Shown here one piece after another: positions 15,416 to 24,380 of a stretch of 64,000 nucleotides of DNA (positions are counted from its first letter, which is position 1; the number at the start of each line of letters is the position of its first letter). Origin of the DNA: Pyxidicoccus xibeiensis (GTDB taxonomy: Bacteria > Myxococcota > Myxococcia > Myxococcales > Myxococcaceae); contig NZ_JAJVKV010000006.1 of assembly GCF_024198175.1 (NCBI RefSeq), forward strand, positions 248,001 through 312,000, given 5' to 3'. A program made the translations under genes and the position numbers. The notes under the pieces are model-generated. The model was not told the origin of the DNA. It ran no database searches and worked only from the letters and a program-made list of their open reading frames with translations.

Positions 15416-16102
15416 ATGACCTCCTCCATGGCCCCCCTGCGCGCCGTCGTCTTCGACATGGACGGGACGCTCGTCGACAACATGCCCTTCCACAACGAGG
15501 CCTGGGTGGCCCTCGCCCGGAAGCTCGGCCTGTCGATGACGGCCGAGGACTTCCAGACCGGCTTCGCCGGCAAGAAGAACGAGGAGATCCTCCCCGAGCT
15601 GCTCGGCCGCCCCGTCCCCCACGAGGAGCTGGCCCGGCTCGCCGAGGAGAAGGAGTCCCACTACCGCGCCCTGTACCGCCCCCACCTGAGGCTGCACCGC
15701 GGGGCCGAGGCGTTCATCGCCCGGCTGCGCGAGGCCGGCATCGCCACGGCGGTCGCCACCGCCGCGCCCCAGGGCAACCGCGAGCTGGTGCTGGACGGGC
15801 TCGGAATCCGCCCCCTGTTCACGGCCGTCGTCGGCGCGGAGCAGGTCTCCCGCGGCAAGCCCGCCCCGGACATCTTCCTGGCCGCCGCGAAGGCGCTGGG
15901 CGTGGAGCCCTCCGCGTGCCTCGCCTTCGAGGACGCCGTCCTCGGCGTCATCTCCGCGCGGGAGGCCGGCATGCCGGTGGTGGGCATCACCACGGCCGCG
16001 CCCGCCGGGCAGCTCCGCGAGGCCGGTGCGGGGTGGACCCTGCCGGACTTCACCGCGCTGCCCCCGGAGCTGGAGGCCCGCCTCTTCGGCACGCCCGCCT
16101 GA
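15416..16102 (+). CDS. HAD-superfamily phosphatase, beta-phosphoglucomutase-like
   Basis: A 228-residue HAD subfamily IA protein. Motif I is FDMDGTLVDNM (nucleophile D14, acid D16), motif II is ATAAPQ, the Lys lies in SRGKPAPDIF, and motif IV is FEDAVLGV. The helical cap between residues 20 and 90 (FHNEAWVALARKLG) is like that of beta-phosphoglucomutase and phosphoglycolate phosphatases. The substrate is not clear. The ATG at 15416 is used; an in-frame ATG at 15428 is possible. The 82-base gap to the divergent hydrolase holds no convincing promoter. Confidence 0.85.
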   Translation: MTSSMAPLRAVVFDMDGTLVDNMPFHNEAWVALARKLGLSMTAEDFQTGFAGKKNEEILPELLGRPVPHEELARLAEEKESHYRALYRPHLRLHRGAEAFIARLREAGIATAVATAAPQGNRELVLDGLGIRPLFTAVVGAEQVSRGKPAPDIFLAAAKALGVEPSACLAFEDAVLGVISAREAGMPVVGITTAAPAGQLREAGAGWTLPDFTALPPELEARLFGTPA

Positions 16103-16188
16103 GGGGCCCCCGGTCCACCCCGGGTAGGACATGGCCCATGCGCCAAAAGGGCGCCAGCGGCGGGCGCGTTGTGTAGTGTTCCGCGCCC

Positions 16189-17718
16189 ATGGCGACGTCC
16201 TCAGCCAAACTCAAGCTTCCATCGGGCCCGTCCCGGCACGTCTATGACGTCATCGTGCTCGGCAGTCAGCTGGGCGGCGCGCTCGCGGCCGCGGTGCTGG
16301 CCAAGCGCAACCACCGCGTCCTGCTGGTGGAGCATGACGGCATGGGCCCCGGCTACGAGCACGGCGGCTACGTGCTCCCGTACGCCCCCTTCGTCGCGCC
16401 CCCGCTGAAGACGATGCCCACGGTGGAGGAGGCCCTCACCGAGCTGGGCCTCACCGCCACCGTGCAGCGCTCGCTCCGGCCCCATGCCCCGGAGCTGCAG
16501 CTGCTCCTGCCCAAGCACCGCCTGGACCTGCACGGCGACACCGCCCGCCGCAAGGCCGAGGCCGCGCGCGAGCTGGGCGAGGAGGGCGAGGCGCTGCTGG
16601 GCACCCTGGCCGGCACCGCCGTCCAGCACGAGTCCACCGACGCCTTCTTCAAGGAAGCCCCCGCCCTGCCCCCGGACGGCTTCTTCGAGAAGTGGGGCCT
16701 CAACAAGCTCATCAAGGCCCACCCCGGCCTGGAGGCCCCGCTCCGGCTGGTGGGGGACTCCGCCCCGGTGAAGCTGGTGCGCGGGCTCTTGCCCTTCGTC
16801 AGCCACCTGGAGGCCCCGGAGTCGCCGCTGGCCCTCACGCGGCCCCTCTCCCAGGTGCTCTCCTCCCCCTCGGCCTTCAGCGGCGGGCGCGAGGGCCTGC
16901 GCGAGCTGCTCACCCGGCGCGTGACGGAGCTGGGCGGGGACGTGCTCGGCCGGGACAGCCCGACCGGCTTCATCGTCGAGGAGCTCTCCTTCGACGGCAG
17001 CAAGTTCGCCGGCGTGAAGCTCCTGCGCTCGGACACTCTCTACCGCGCGGCGTGCCTCGTCGCGGCCACGGATGCCGGCGCGCTGCGGCGGCTGGTGACG
17101 GACAAGAAGCACCACCGCGGCCTGCTGGAGCACCTGGACCAGTCCACCGAGAAGTCGCTCTGCTTCACGGTGAACTGGGTGGTGCCGGAGTCCGCCCTCC
17201 CGCGCGGCCTGGGCGAGCTGGCCCTGGTGGACACCGAGGACTCGGAGCTGGGCCCGCTGCTCGTGCAGGTGCACGCGGCGCGCACCCCCGCGGGCCCTGG
17301 CGGCAAGGAGGGCAAGGAGGTGGAGGACCTGCGCGTGGTGTGCGCGGGCGCCTTCGTGCCGGCCTCCTACCGGGATTTGGGCGAGGAGCACCTGCAGGGC
17401 GTGGCCACGCGCATCGACGAGCACCTGGACGCGCTGATGCCCTTCACCGCGCAGCACCGCCTGCTGCGCTCGGCCCCCTACCTGGACGCCGGGGGAGTGC
17501 GCGGCAGCCGGCTGATGCCCCACCCGCTCTACAGCTTCGAGTCGGAAGCCTTCCTGGGCGTCACGGGTTTGCCTCAGCGGACGCCGGCGAAGAACATCCT
17601 CCTCGCCAGCCGCGAGGTCCTCCCCGGCCTCGGCCTGGAGGGCGAGCTCATCGCCGGTCTGCGCGCCGCGCGCATGGTGCAGGACATGTTGAAGAAGAAG
17701 GATCCGCTCAAGGGCTGA
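16189..17718 (+). CDS. FAD-dependent oxidoreductase, phytoene-desaturase/carotenoid-isomerase-like
   Basis: A 509-residue flavoprotein. The dinucleotide-binding N-terminus reads YDVIVLGSQLGGALAAAVLAKRNHRVLLVE, with a slightly altered GxGxxG (GSQLGG). The central part FSGGREGLRELLTRRVTELGGDV is the second FAD contact typical of CrtI-like proteins. The C-terminus (RTPAKNILLASREVLPGLGLEGELIAGL) matches the closing FAD motif of that family. No carotenoid genes adjoin, so substrate and pathway are unknown. It is 105 bases upstream of rpmB, on the same strand. Confidence 0.8.
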   Translation: MATSSAKLKLPSGPSRHVYDVIVLGSQLGGALAAAVLAKRNHRVLLVEHDGMGPGYEHGGYVLPYAPFVAPPLKTMPTVEEALTELGLTATVQRSLRPHAPELQLLLPKHRLDLHGDTARRKAEAARELGEEGEALLGTLAGTAVQHESTDAFFKEAPALPPDGFFEKWGLNKLIKAHPGLEAPLRLVGDSAPVKLVRGLLPFVSHLEAPESPLALTRPLSQVLSSPSAFSGGREGLRELLTRRVTELGGDVLGRDSPTGFIVEELSFDGSKFAGVKLLRSDTLYRAACLVAATDAGALRRLVTDKKHHRGLLEHLDQSTEKSLCFTVNWVVPESALPRGLGELALVDTEDSELGPLLVQVHAARTPAGPGGKEGKEVEDLRVVCAGAFVPASYRDLGEEHLQGVATRIDEHLDALMPFTAQHRLLRSAPYLDAGGVRGSRLMPHPLYSFESEAFLGVTGLPQRTPAKNILLASREVLPGLGLEGELIAGLRAARMVQDMLKKKDPLKG

Positions 17719-17823
17719 TCCACCTAGATCAAAGGCTGGATTTCCGGGCCGTTCTCTGGCAGGTTCCGCCGCTCTTTTAATCGGCAGGCGTGCGACGCCC
17801 CAGTTTTCAAGGAGTTAGAGGTC

Positions 17824-18015
17824 ATGGCGTGGAAGTGTGACATCTGTGGCAAGCGTCCGCTGGTGGGTAACAACGTCAGCCACGCGAACAACAAGACCAA
17901 GAAGCGGACCCTCCCGAACCTCCAGAAGGTCCGGGCCAACGTCGAGGGGACCACCACGCGCGTGCTGGCGTGCACCCGCTGCATCAAAGCGGGCAAGGTG
18001 ACCAAGGCCGCCTGA
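17824..18015 (+). CDS. rpmB: 50S ribosomal protein L28, zinc-binding (C+) form
   Basis: A 63-residue L28 (MAWKCDICGKRPLVGNNVSH, and LPNLQKVRANVEG). Two CxxC pairs (CDIC, CTRC) form a zinc ribbon, the C+ version. AAGGAG lies ten bases before the ATG. L28 is usually paired with L33 in bacteria, but here no rpmG adjoins; murQ follows after 17 bases. Confidence 0.97.
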   Translation: MAWKCDICGKRPLVGNNVSHANNKTKKRTLPNLQKVRANVEGTTTRVLACTRCIKAGKVTKAA

Positions 18016-18032
18016 GGCCTGGACGTTCGAGG

Positions 18033-18977
18033 GTGGGCACGACTCGCGCTTCACGGCCGTCACTGCCCCCCACCGAGCGGCTTCACCCCCGCGCGGACGA
18101 CCTCGATCTGCTGTCAATCGGGTCGGTCGTCCGCCGGTTGCATGATGAAGACCTGGCCGCCGTCCGTGCGGTCCGTGCCTCGCTTCCGGCAATCACGGAA
18201 GCGGCTCGGGCCGTGGCGGATGCGTTGCGGGCCGGCGGTCGACTCCTCTACGTGGGCGCCGGTACCAGCGGGCGGCTCGGCGTGCTGGACGCGAGCGAGT
18301 GCCCTCCCACCTTCGGAGTTCCGCCCTCGCGGGTCCGCGCGGCCATCGCCGGTGGACGCCGGGCGCTGACGCGCGCCGTGGAGGGCGCCGAGGACGACCT
18401 CGAGGCCGGAGCCACCGCGGTGCGCGCCTTCCGGGCGGGCCCGAAGGACGTGGTGTGCGGCATCTCCGCCAGCGCCTCCACCCCGTACGTGCTGGGCGCG
18501 CTGGCCGAGGCGAAGCGGCGCGGGGCCCACACGGTGCTGGTGTGCTGCAACCCGCCGGGCCCCAGGGCCGCCGCGGACACGGTGGTGCTGGCGCGCACCG
18601 GGCCGGAATTGGTGGCGGGCTCCACGCGGCTGAAGGCCGGCACGGCGACGAAGCTCATCCTCAACGCGGTGACGACTGCGGCCTTCGTGTCGCTGGGCAA
18701 GGTGTACCGGGGGCGCATGGTGGACGTGCGCCCGGCCAACGCGAAGCTGCGCACGCGCGCGGCGCGCATGGTGGCGGAGCTGACGGAGCTGCCCGCCCCG
18801 GAGGCCTCGCGGCTGCTGGAGGCGGCGGGCGGCGAGGTGAAGCTGGCGCTGGCCATGCACTTCACCGGACTGGACGCGAAGGCGGCCCGGAAGCGGCTCG
18901 CGGCGGAGGGGTTGCGTGCCCTCTCGCCCTCCGGACGGCGGGGCACACGGCCGCGTCGCCCTCGTACCTCCCGGTAG
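18033..18977 (+). CDS. murQ: N-acetylmuramic acid 6-phosphate etherase
   Basis: A 314-residue SIS-domain lyase that cleaves the lactyl ether of MurNAc-6-phosphate to give GlcNAc-6-phosphate in peptidoglycan recycling. Signs are PTERLHPRADDLDLLS at the N-terminus, LLYVGAGTSGRLGVLDASECPPTFG (the sugar-phosphate site) and VCGISASASTPYVLGAL. GVDVRPANAKLR-type sequence (MVDVRPANAKLRTRA) closes the core. The start is GTG 18033, 17 bases after rpmB. The next gene, anmK, makes its substrate, so this is a functional pair. Confidence 0.93.
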   Translation: MGTTRASRPSLPPTERLHPRADDLDLLSIGSVVRRLHDEDLAAVRAVRASLPAITEAARAVADALRAGGRLLYVGAGTSGRLGVLDASECPPTFGVPPSRVRAAIAGGRRALTRAVEGAEDDLEAGATAVRAFRAGPKDVVCGISASASTPYVLGALAEAKRRGAHTVLVCCNPPGPRAAADTVVLARTGPELVAGSTRLKAGTATKLILNAVTTAAFVSLGKVYRGRMVDVRPANAKLRTRAARMVAELTELPAPEASRLLEAAGGEVKLALAMHFTGLDAKAARKRLAAEGLRALSPSGRRGTRPRRPRTSR

Positions 18978-18986
18978 GAGCGGGGC

Positions 18987-20168
18987 GTGGGCCCCGGGCC
19001 TTACACTCCCGGTATGCGCCTGCACCCTCCCCTCGCCGACCCCCGACAGCCGCGCCTGTGCGTGGGGTTGCTGTCCGGCACCAGCGTGGACGCCGTGGAA
19101 GCGGCCCTGTGCGAGGTGACGGGGACGGGCGACAACGTGCGCCTGCGCCTGCTGTCCCATGTCTCCGTGCCCTTCCCCCGGGAGCTGGTGGCGCGCGTGC
19201 TGGGCCCGCAGGACGCGGGCACGCTGAGCACGCTCAACTTCGAGCTGGCCGAGCACTTCGCCGCCGCCGCGAAGCAGGCCCTGGAGAAGGCCGGCGTGTC
19301 ACCGGAGCAGGTGGCCGCCATCGGCTCGCACGGGCAGACGATGGCCCACGTGCCGCCAGGCGCCAACGCGCACCCGTCCACCCTGCAGATTGGCGAGCCC
19401 GCAGTCATCGCCGAGCGCACCGGCATCCCCGTCATCAGCGACTTCCGCACCCGGGACGTGGCGGCCGGAGGCCATGGCGCGCCACTGGTGCCCTACCTGG
19501 ACTGGGCCGTCTTCCGCAGCCGCGAGGCGCCCCGCGCCCTGCTCAACATCGGCGGCATCGGCAACATCAGCGTGGTGGGCCCGCGGCTGGAGGACACCCT
19601 CGCCTTCGACACCGGCCCCGGCAACATGGTGCTGGATGGGCTGGCGCGTCGCGTCACCCAGGGCCGGCTCGCGTGTGACCTGGACGGCACGCTGTCCCGG
19701 CGGGGGCTTGTGATTCCGGAGCTGCTGGCGGAGCTGCTGGCGCACCCGTTCCTGGCCCTGCCTCCGCCCAAGAGCGCCGGGCGCGAGGGCTTCGGCGAGG
19801 TGCTGGTGGACGGGGTGTGGGCGAGGCACACGGGGCGCCCCTACGACGTCATGGCCACGGCGCTGGAATTCACGGTGGAGAGCATCGCCCGGGCCTATGA
19901 GACGTGGCTCCTGCCGCGCTTCCCCGGGCTGGAGGGGATGTACGCCTCGGGGGGCGGCACGCGGAACCCGGCGCTGATGGAGCGGCTCCGGGCCCGGCTG
20001 GCGCCCCTGCCCGTCCAGACGCTGGAGGCCCTGGGTTTCCCGGAAGGGGCGAAAGAGGCGGCCCTATTCGCCCTCCTGGCGGCCGAGCATCTGGTAGGGA
20101 CTCCGGCGAATGTCCCATCGGCAACTGGCGCAAGGCGTCGAGTCGTTCTAGGAAAGCTGACACCGTGA
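18987..20168 (+). CDS. anmK: anhydro-N-acetylmuramic acid kinase
   Basis: A 393-residue kinase that opens and phosphorylates 1,6-anhydro-MurNAc to MurNAc-6-phosphate, the MurQ substrate. Motifs are GLLSGTSVDAVEAAL (usual family form SGTSxDGxD, here with Ala and Glu changes), SHGQTMAHVPPG, DVAAGGHGAPLVPYLDW with the catalytic Asp, and DTGPGNMVLD. GTG 18987 is preferred to ATG 19014 because TAGGAG lies six bases before it. The stop overlaps the GTG of the GTPase gene (GTGA). Confidence 0.92.
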   Translation: MGPGPYTPGMRLHPPLADPRQPRLCVGLLSGTSVDAVEAALCEVTGTGDNVRLRLLSHVSVPFPRELVARVLGPQDAGTLSTLNFELAEHFAAAAKQALEKAGVSPEQVAAIGSHGQTMAHVPPGANAHPSTLQIGEPAVIAERTGIPVISDFRTRDVAAGGHGAPLVPYLDWAVFRSREAPRALLNIGGIGNISVVGPRLEDTLAFDTGPGNMVLDGLARRVTQGRLACDLDGTLSRRGLVIPELLAELLAHPFLALPPPKSAGREGFGEVLVDGVWARHTGRPYDVMATALEFTVESIARAYETWLLPRFPGLEGMYASGGGTRNPALMERLRARLAPLPVQTLEALGFPEGAKEAALFALLAAEHLVGTPANVPSATGARRRVVLGKLTP

Positions 20169-21328
20169 GCAGCGTGAACCTGATGGCCCGCGAAGTGGCC
20201 GCGAAGATTGTCTTCTACGGGCCGGGCCTGTCGGGGAAGACGTCCACCTTGCGGAAGATCTACGAGACCGTGCGCCCCGCGCACCGTGGCGAGATGATGT
20301 CCATCGCCACCGAGGGGGACCGGACCCTCTTCTTCGACTTCCTCCCCGTGAAGGTGGAGCGCGTGGGCGACTGCTCCGTGCGGCTCGCGCTCTACACCGT
20401 GCCCGGCCAGGTCTTCTACAACGCCACCCGCAAGCTGGTGCTCCAGGGCGCCGACGGCGTGGTGTTCGTGGCGGACTCGCAGGCGGAGGCCATGGACGCC
20501 AACCGCGAGTCCCTGGCCAACCTGGAGGAGAACCTCTTCGAGCACGGCATCCGCCTGGACCGCTTCCCACTGGTGATGCAGTGGAACAAGCGGGACCTCG
20601 AGAACGTGCTGCCGGTGGAGGTGCTCCGCAAGGAGCTCAACCCGCGCGGCGTGCCCGAGTTCGAGACGGCCGCCACCAACGGCAATGGGGTGCTCGACAC
20701 GCTCAAGGCCATTACGCGGCTGGTCATCAAGGACCTGCGCGCCAAGCGCATCGTCCCACCGCCCCGCTCCGCGACGCCGGCCACGGGCCCCCAGCCCGCG
20801 GGCCTGGAGGCGCAGCTCACCCGGCATCTCCAGAACCGGCAGCCGCCGGCCCCCGGGCAGGCGCAGGCGACCGCTCCGGTGATGGCGCACGGGGGAGGCC
20901 CCGCGCCCGCCCTGGCCAACACGCCGGTGCCGCGCGTGACGCCGGTGACGATGGCGCCGCCCCGCGTGGAGCCGCTCCCCGTGCAGGCGCCCCAGACAGG
21001 CCCGAAGCTGCTGGGCGCCGCGAGCGCCCTCGCCTCGGGGGACATGTTCGACCATGCCCGCGCCGCCGAGGCCGCGTTCATGTCGGGCGACTACGCCACG
21101 TGCGTCACCGCGTGCTCGGACGCCATCCGCCGCGCGCTGGCCTACGCGGGCGAGGGGCCGCTGGCGCAGCAGGCGTTCCTGCTCCGCGTGGACGGCGCCG
21201 ACCTGCTCCGATTCCAGGGGCTGGCCACGCAGCAGCACATCCGCGTGGATGACGCCGCCTTCGCCCTCTACGTGCTGATGCAGGTCTTCGTCCGGCTCAA
21301 CGCGGTGGGCCTGCCCAACGCGGAGTAG
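20165..21328 (+). CDS. MglA-family small GTPase with C-terminal extension
   Basis: A 387-residue protein. Residues 1-195 closely resemble MglA, the polarity GTPase of Myxococcus: P-loop GPGLSGKT (19-26), the switch segment EGDRTLFFDFLP, YTVPGQVFYNATRKL and QWNKRDLE, the base-binding NKxD. A Pro-rich linker (about 200-285) leads to a helical C-terminus of about 95 residues (GDYATCVTACSDAIRRAL), possibly TPR-like. MglA itself ends at about 195 residues. The GTG start overlaps the anmK stop. A role in polarity or motility is inferred from the family only; the extension suggests a different effector. Confidence 0.85.
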   Translation: MSSVNLMAREVAAKIVFYGPGLSGKTSTLRKIYETVRPAHRGEMMSIATEGDRTLFFDFLPVKVERVGDCSVRLALYTVPGQVFYNATRKLVLQGADGVVFVADSQAEAMDANRESLANLEENLFEHGIRLDRFPLVMQWNKRDLENVLPVEVLRKELNPRGVPEFETAATNGNGVLDTLKAITRLVIKDLRAKRIVPPPRSATPATGPQPAGLEAQLTRHLQNRQPPAPGQAQATAPVMAHGGGPAPALANTPVPRVTPVTMAPPRVEPLPVQAPQTGPKLLGAASALASGDMFDHARAAEAAFMSGDYATCVTACSDAIRRALAYAGEGPLAQQAFLLRVDGADLLRFQGLATQQHIRVDDAAFALYVLMQVFVRLNAVGLPNAE

Positions 21329-21334
21329 CGCGGC

Positions 21335-22420
21335 TCAGCGCGGCATCGTGAGCTGCAGCAGCCCCATCCGCTGCAGCTTCGCCAGCGTCTTCAGCGTCTC
21401 CAGCTCCCGCGCGGGGCTGGCGAGCACCAGCGTGGACACGTCCCACGTGCCGCTGATGAGCCCGGCAATCTGCCGTTCCTCCGGCTTGAGCAGCGACAGG
21501 CCCTGCGGGTCGTACACCATCAGCGGCACCACCAGCGGGGGCATCTCCGCGTAGAGCGCCGCCACGTGCTCGCGCTGCACCAGCCGGGCGAACTCGCGCA
21601 CGCGCCGGTCCGCGGGGTCGCTGGCCAGCAGGGACGCGCAGACGATGCCCGCCGCGTCGTACTGGCCCTCGCGCATCAGCACCCCGCCCTTCTCCAGCAT
21701 CTCCGCCACCGGGTCCGCCTCCAGTTGCGGCGCCCCGTCCACCTCCACCAGCTTCGCCCGCAGCAGCTCGAACACCCGCCGCGTCACCGACGAGCGCGAC
21801 ACGCCCATGGACAGCCGCAGCCGCCCCAGGTTCTGCGGCGTCGTGCACAGCGTCAGGATGATCCGGTGCATCAGCGGCTGGCTCGGGCTCGGCGGCGACA
21901 GCGCGCGCACGCTCAGCGCGTCAATCGGCAGCGCCTTGTCCACGTCCGGCTGCTCATCCACCCACCGCAGCGACTCGAAGAGCAGCTCGCGGATGCTCAT
22001 GTCGGACGGCACCCAGTCCTCGCCCGAGCGGTCCGCGTCCTCCGTCCAGTGGAACGTCCCGCGCGCGGCAATCGTCAGGTCCGTCATCGCCGCGAACAGC
22101 TCCTCGCGGCCCAGATCCCGCACCCACCGCGACTGCACCCCATGCGAGTCGAACGCCGCGTCCACGTCCGGCGTGCGCGCCAGCTCGTCGAAGGCCGCCA
22201 GCACCTTCGTCCCGGACGCCAGCTTCGCCAGCGTCAAGAGCCGCGCCACCCGCCCGCGCAGCCCCTCCGACGCCGTGGCGCCCACCTGTCCGGACAGGAC
22301 GAAGAGCTTCCGCTCGCCGGCCTCCCAGGAGAGCTGGAGCGTTCCCGTCTTGCGGGAGCTATCCAACCATTGAAGGAACTCGGGAAGCGGGTAGCTGAAG
22401 AGGTCGCCGTGGAGGGCCAT
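21335..22420 (-). CDS. DUF4388 (PatA-like N-terminal) domain protein
   Basis: A 361-residue soluble protein. It opens with MALHGDLFSYPLPEFLQWL and KTGTLQLSWEAGERKLFVLSGQV, the DUF4388 signature found in many myxobacterial signalling proteins. Two further regions (about 190-245 and 320-361) look like winged-helix or repeat segments (LRLSMGVSRSSVTRRVFELL). The start is ATG 22420, the usual family N-terminus, though no clear ribosome-binding site precedes it and an extended frame to 22489 would overlap the divergent gene. Its stop lies six bases from the GTPase stop. Function is unknown. Confidence 0.8.
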   Translation of the reverse strand: MALHGDLFSYPLPEFLQWLDSSRKTGTLQLSWEAGERKLFVLSGQVGATASEGLRGRVARLLTLAKLASGTKVLAAFDELARTPDVDAAFDSHGVQSRWVRDLGREELFAAMTDLTIAARGTFHWTEDADRSGEDWVPSDMSIRELLFESLRWVDEQPDVDKALPIDALSVRALSPPSPSQPLMHRIILTLCTTPQNLGRLRLSMGVSRSSVTRRVFELLRAKLVEVDGAPQLEADPVAEMLEKGGVLMREGQYDAAGIVCASLLASDPADRRVREFARLVQREHVAALYAEMPPLVVPLMVYDPQGLSLLKPEERQIAGLISGTWDVSTLVLASPARELETLKTLAKLQRMGLLQLTMPR

Positions 22421-22451
22421 GCTGTCGGGTTCGAGGATACAGTCGTCCGCC

Positions 22452-23387
22452 GTGCGCGTCGCGGTCCTGTTCATCGATGGAGTCGGCATCGGCCGGAAGG
22501 ACCCGGCCGTGAACCCGCTTGCTCACCGGGAGCACCTGCTATCCCGCTTCCAGGACGCAGCCGGCCCCCCGCTGCCGGACGGAGGCCGCTTCCTCCCGGT
22601 GGACACGACGTTCGGCGTCGCCGGTCGCCCCCAGTCGGCCTCCAACCAGACGGCCATCCTCACCGGGGACCCGGCCCCTGCCCTGCTCGGCCGCCACATC
22701 CTCGGCTACCCCAACGCCCCCCTGCGCGGGCTGATGGCGGACCGATCCATCGTGAAGCGGCTCGCCGCCGCGGGCCGCACCTCCACCTTCGCCAACGCCT
22801 ACCCCGCGCCCTACCTGGATGCGCTCGGCGTGCCTCGCCGCCCCAGCACGTCCCCGCCGGAGTTCGTCGTCCCGCCCGAGTCGCGCCGGAAGATGCGACC
22901 CTCCGCCGCGAAGCTGGCCTTCGCCGCCGGCGGGGTGCCCCTGCGCACGCTGGATGACGCCCGCGCCGCAGACGGCCTCACCCACGACATCACCGGCGCC
23001 GCCGCCCGCGCCTACGGCCTGCCCGCCCCCGAGCGCACGCCCGAGGAGGCCGCCGCCATCTTCTGGCACGTGGCCTCCGGCGCCGACTTCACCTTCTTCG
23101 AGCACTACCTCGCGGACGAGGCCGGCCACGCGCAGGACCTGACGGCGGCCCTGGGGGCGCTGGACACCTTCGACGCCTTCACCCGTTCGGTAGTGGCCAC
23201 ACGGCCGCCGGGCGCCCGGGTGCTCGTGTGCAGTGACCACGGGAACGTGGAGGACCTGTCCACGCGCGGACACACGTTGCACCCCGTGCCCGTGCTCTAC
23301 TTCGGTCCGCCCTCGACAGAGGTGGATGCCTTCTCCACCGTGGCCGACGTGGGGCGCGCGGTGCTGGGCTGGCTCGGGGCGGAGTGA
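22452..23387 (+). CDS. phosphoglycerate-mutase-like metalloenzyme (alkaline phosphatase superfamily)
   Basis: A 311-residue protein. VAVLFIDGVGIGRKD supplies the first metal Asp, QSASNQTAILTG the nucleophile loop, FEHYLADEAGHAQD and VCSDHGNVEDLSTRGHT the remaining metal ligands, as in cofactor-independent phosphoglycerate mutase. At 311 residues it lacks the full inserted domain of iPGM, so it is probably a distinct phosphatase or mutase. GTG 22452 is chosen to fit homologous starts; ATG 22419 with GGAGG upstream is a real alternative, and would overlap the divergent DUF4388 start. Confidence 0.8.
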   Translation: MRVAVLFIDGVGIGRKDPAVNPLAHREHLLSRFQDAAGPPLPDGGRFLPVDTTFGVAGRPQSASNQTAILTGDPAPALLGRHILGYPNAPLRGLMADRSIVKRLAAAGRTSTFANAYPAPYLDALGVPRRPSTSPPEFVVPPESRRKMRPSAAKLAFAAGGVPLRTLDDARAADGLTHDITGAAARAYGLPAPERTPEEAAAIFWHVASGADFTFFEHYLADEAGHAQDLTAALGALDTFDAFTRSVVATRPPGARVLVCSDHGNVEDLSTRGHTLHPVPVLYFGPPSTEVDAFSTVADVGRAVLGWLGAE

Positions 23388-24358
23388 GACACGTGAAGCA
23401 CGGATGGCGTCACAGTCGCTGGAGTCCCGGGCGCGTCCTGGCGCTGCTGGCCCTGGCGTGGCTCACCGGCTGCGCCAGCACGAAGAGCACCAGCGTGCCC
23501 GCCACCTCCGAGTCCGCCCAGGCGGAAGCCACCGGGGACCTGCGCACGTCCGTGGGCCCCCGCATCGACCTGGAGTTCCGCGAGCGCGACACCGGCGCGG
23601 CCTCGCAGGTGAAGCTCGCCGTGGAGCGCGCCCTGCCGAAGCTGGCCCGCTGGGGCACCTTCGACGACTCCGTCACCATCGTCATCCACCCCAACCATGC
23701 CGCCCTGGAGCGCGCCGCCAACCGCCCCGGCCACGACTTCCTCCGCGCCTGGGCCCGCTACGAGCAGATAGAGCTCCAGAGCCCTCGCACCTGGTCCCTG
23801 CTCGGCGCCAACCAGGCCCAGGTGGATGAGCTGCTGCTGCACGAGCTCACCCACAGCCTCATGTACCAGGTGGCCTCGGACCGGCTGGGCTGGACGCGCA
23901 AGCGCATCCCCCTGTGGTTCCGCGAGGGCATGGCCTCGTACACCGCCGAGCAGGGCTACCGCGTCTCCTCCCTCGTGGACCTGGAGCGCTTCTGGCGCAG
24001 CCAGCCCGGCGCCGACCCGCTCACCGAGGCGGACACCCTCTACCAGGGCTCCAGCGACATCGTTTACGGCGCCGCCCACCACGCCTTCACCTTCCTGGTG
24101 CGCCGCTACGGCGAGACGGCCGTGCGCGCCGTCCTCCACGCCATGAGCCGGGGGCCCGACTTCCCCGAGGCCTTCGCGGAGGCCGTCGGCGTGCGGCACG
24201 AGGACTTCCTCCAGGACTTCCGCCGCTATGTCCGCTGGCAGGGCTTCAAGGGCGGCCGGCAGCTCAAGCCCCAGCGCCCTCGCCAGGCGCCGCCCGCCCC
24301 TACCTCGCCTCACCCCTCCGCTCCTTCACCCACCTCGCCGCCGGCTTCCACTCCTTGA
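23384..24358 (+). CDS. lipoprotein zinc metallopeptidase (peptidase MA-like)
   Basis: A 324-residue lipoprotein (lipobox WLTGC, Cys30). The zinc site is HELTH (H153, E154, H157) with a downstream Glu in FREGMASY (E181), the gluzincin layout of peptidase-MA-like proteins. A Pro-rich tail of about 35 residues ends the protein. GTG 23384 overlaps the TGA of the preceding gene (GTGA), so the two are co-translated. It is expected to act at the outer membrane or periplasm; the substrate is unknown. Confidence 0.82.
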   Translation: MRHVKHGWRHSRWSPGRVLALLALAWLTGCASTKSTSVPATSESAQAEATGDLRTSVGPRIDLEFRERDTGAASQVKLAVERALPKLARWGTFDDSVTIVIHPNHAALERAANRPGHDFLRAWARYEQIELQSPRTWSLLGANQAQVDELLLHELTHSLMYQVASDRLGWTRKRIPLWFREGMASYTAEQGYRVSSLVDLERFWRSQPGADPLTEADTLYQGSSDIVYGAAHHAFTFLVRRYGETAVRAVLHAMSRGPDFPEAFAEAVGVRHEDFLQDFRRYVRWQGFKGGRQLKPQRPRQAPPAPTSPHPSAPSPTSPPASTP

Positions 24359-24380
24359 GCACCCAGCACTGACGGGCGGT

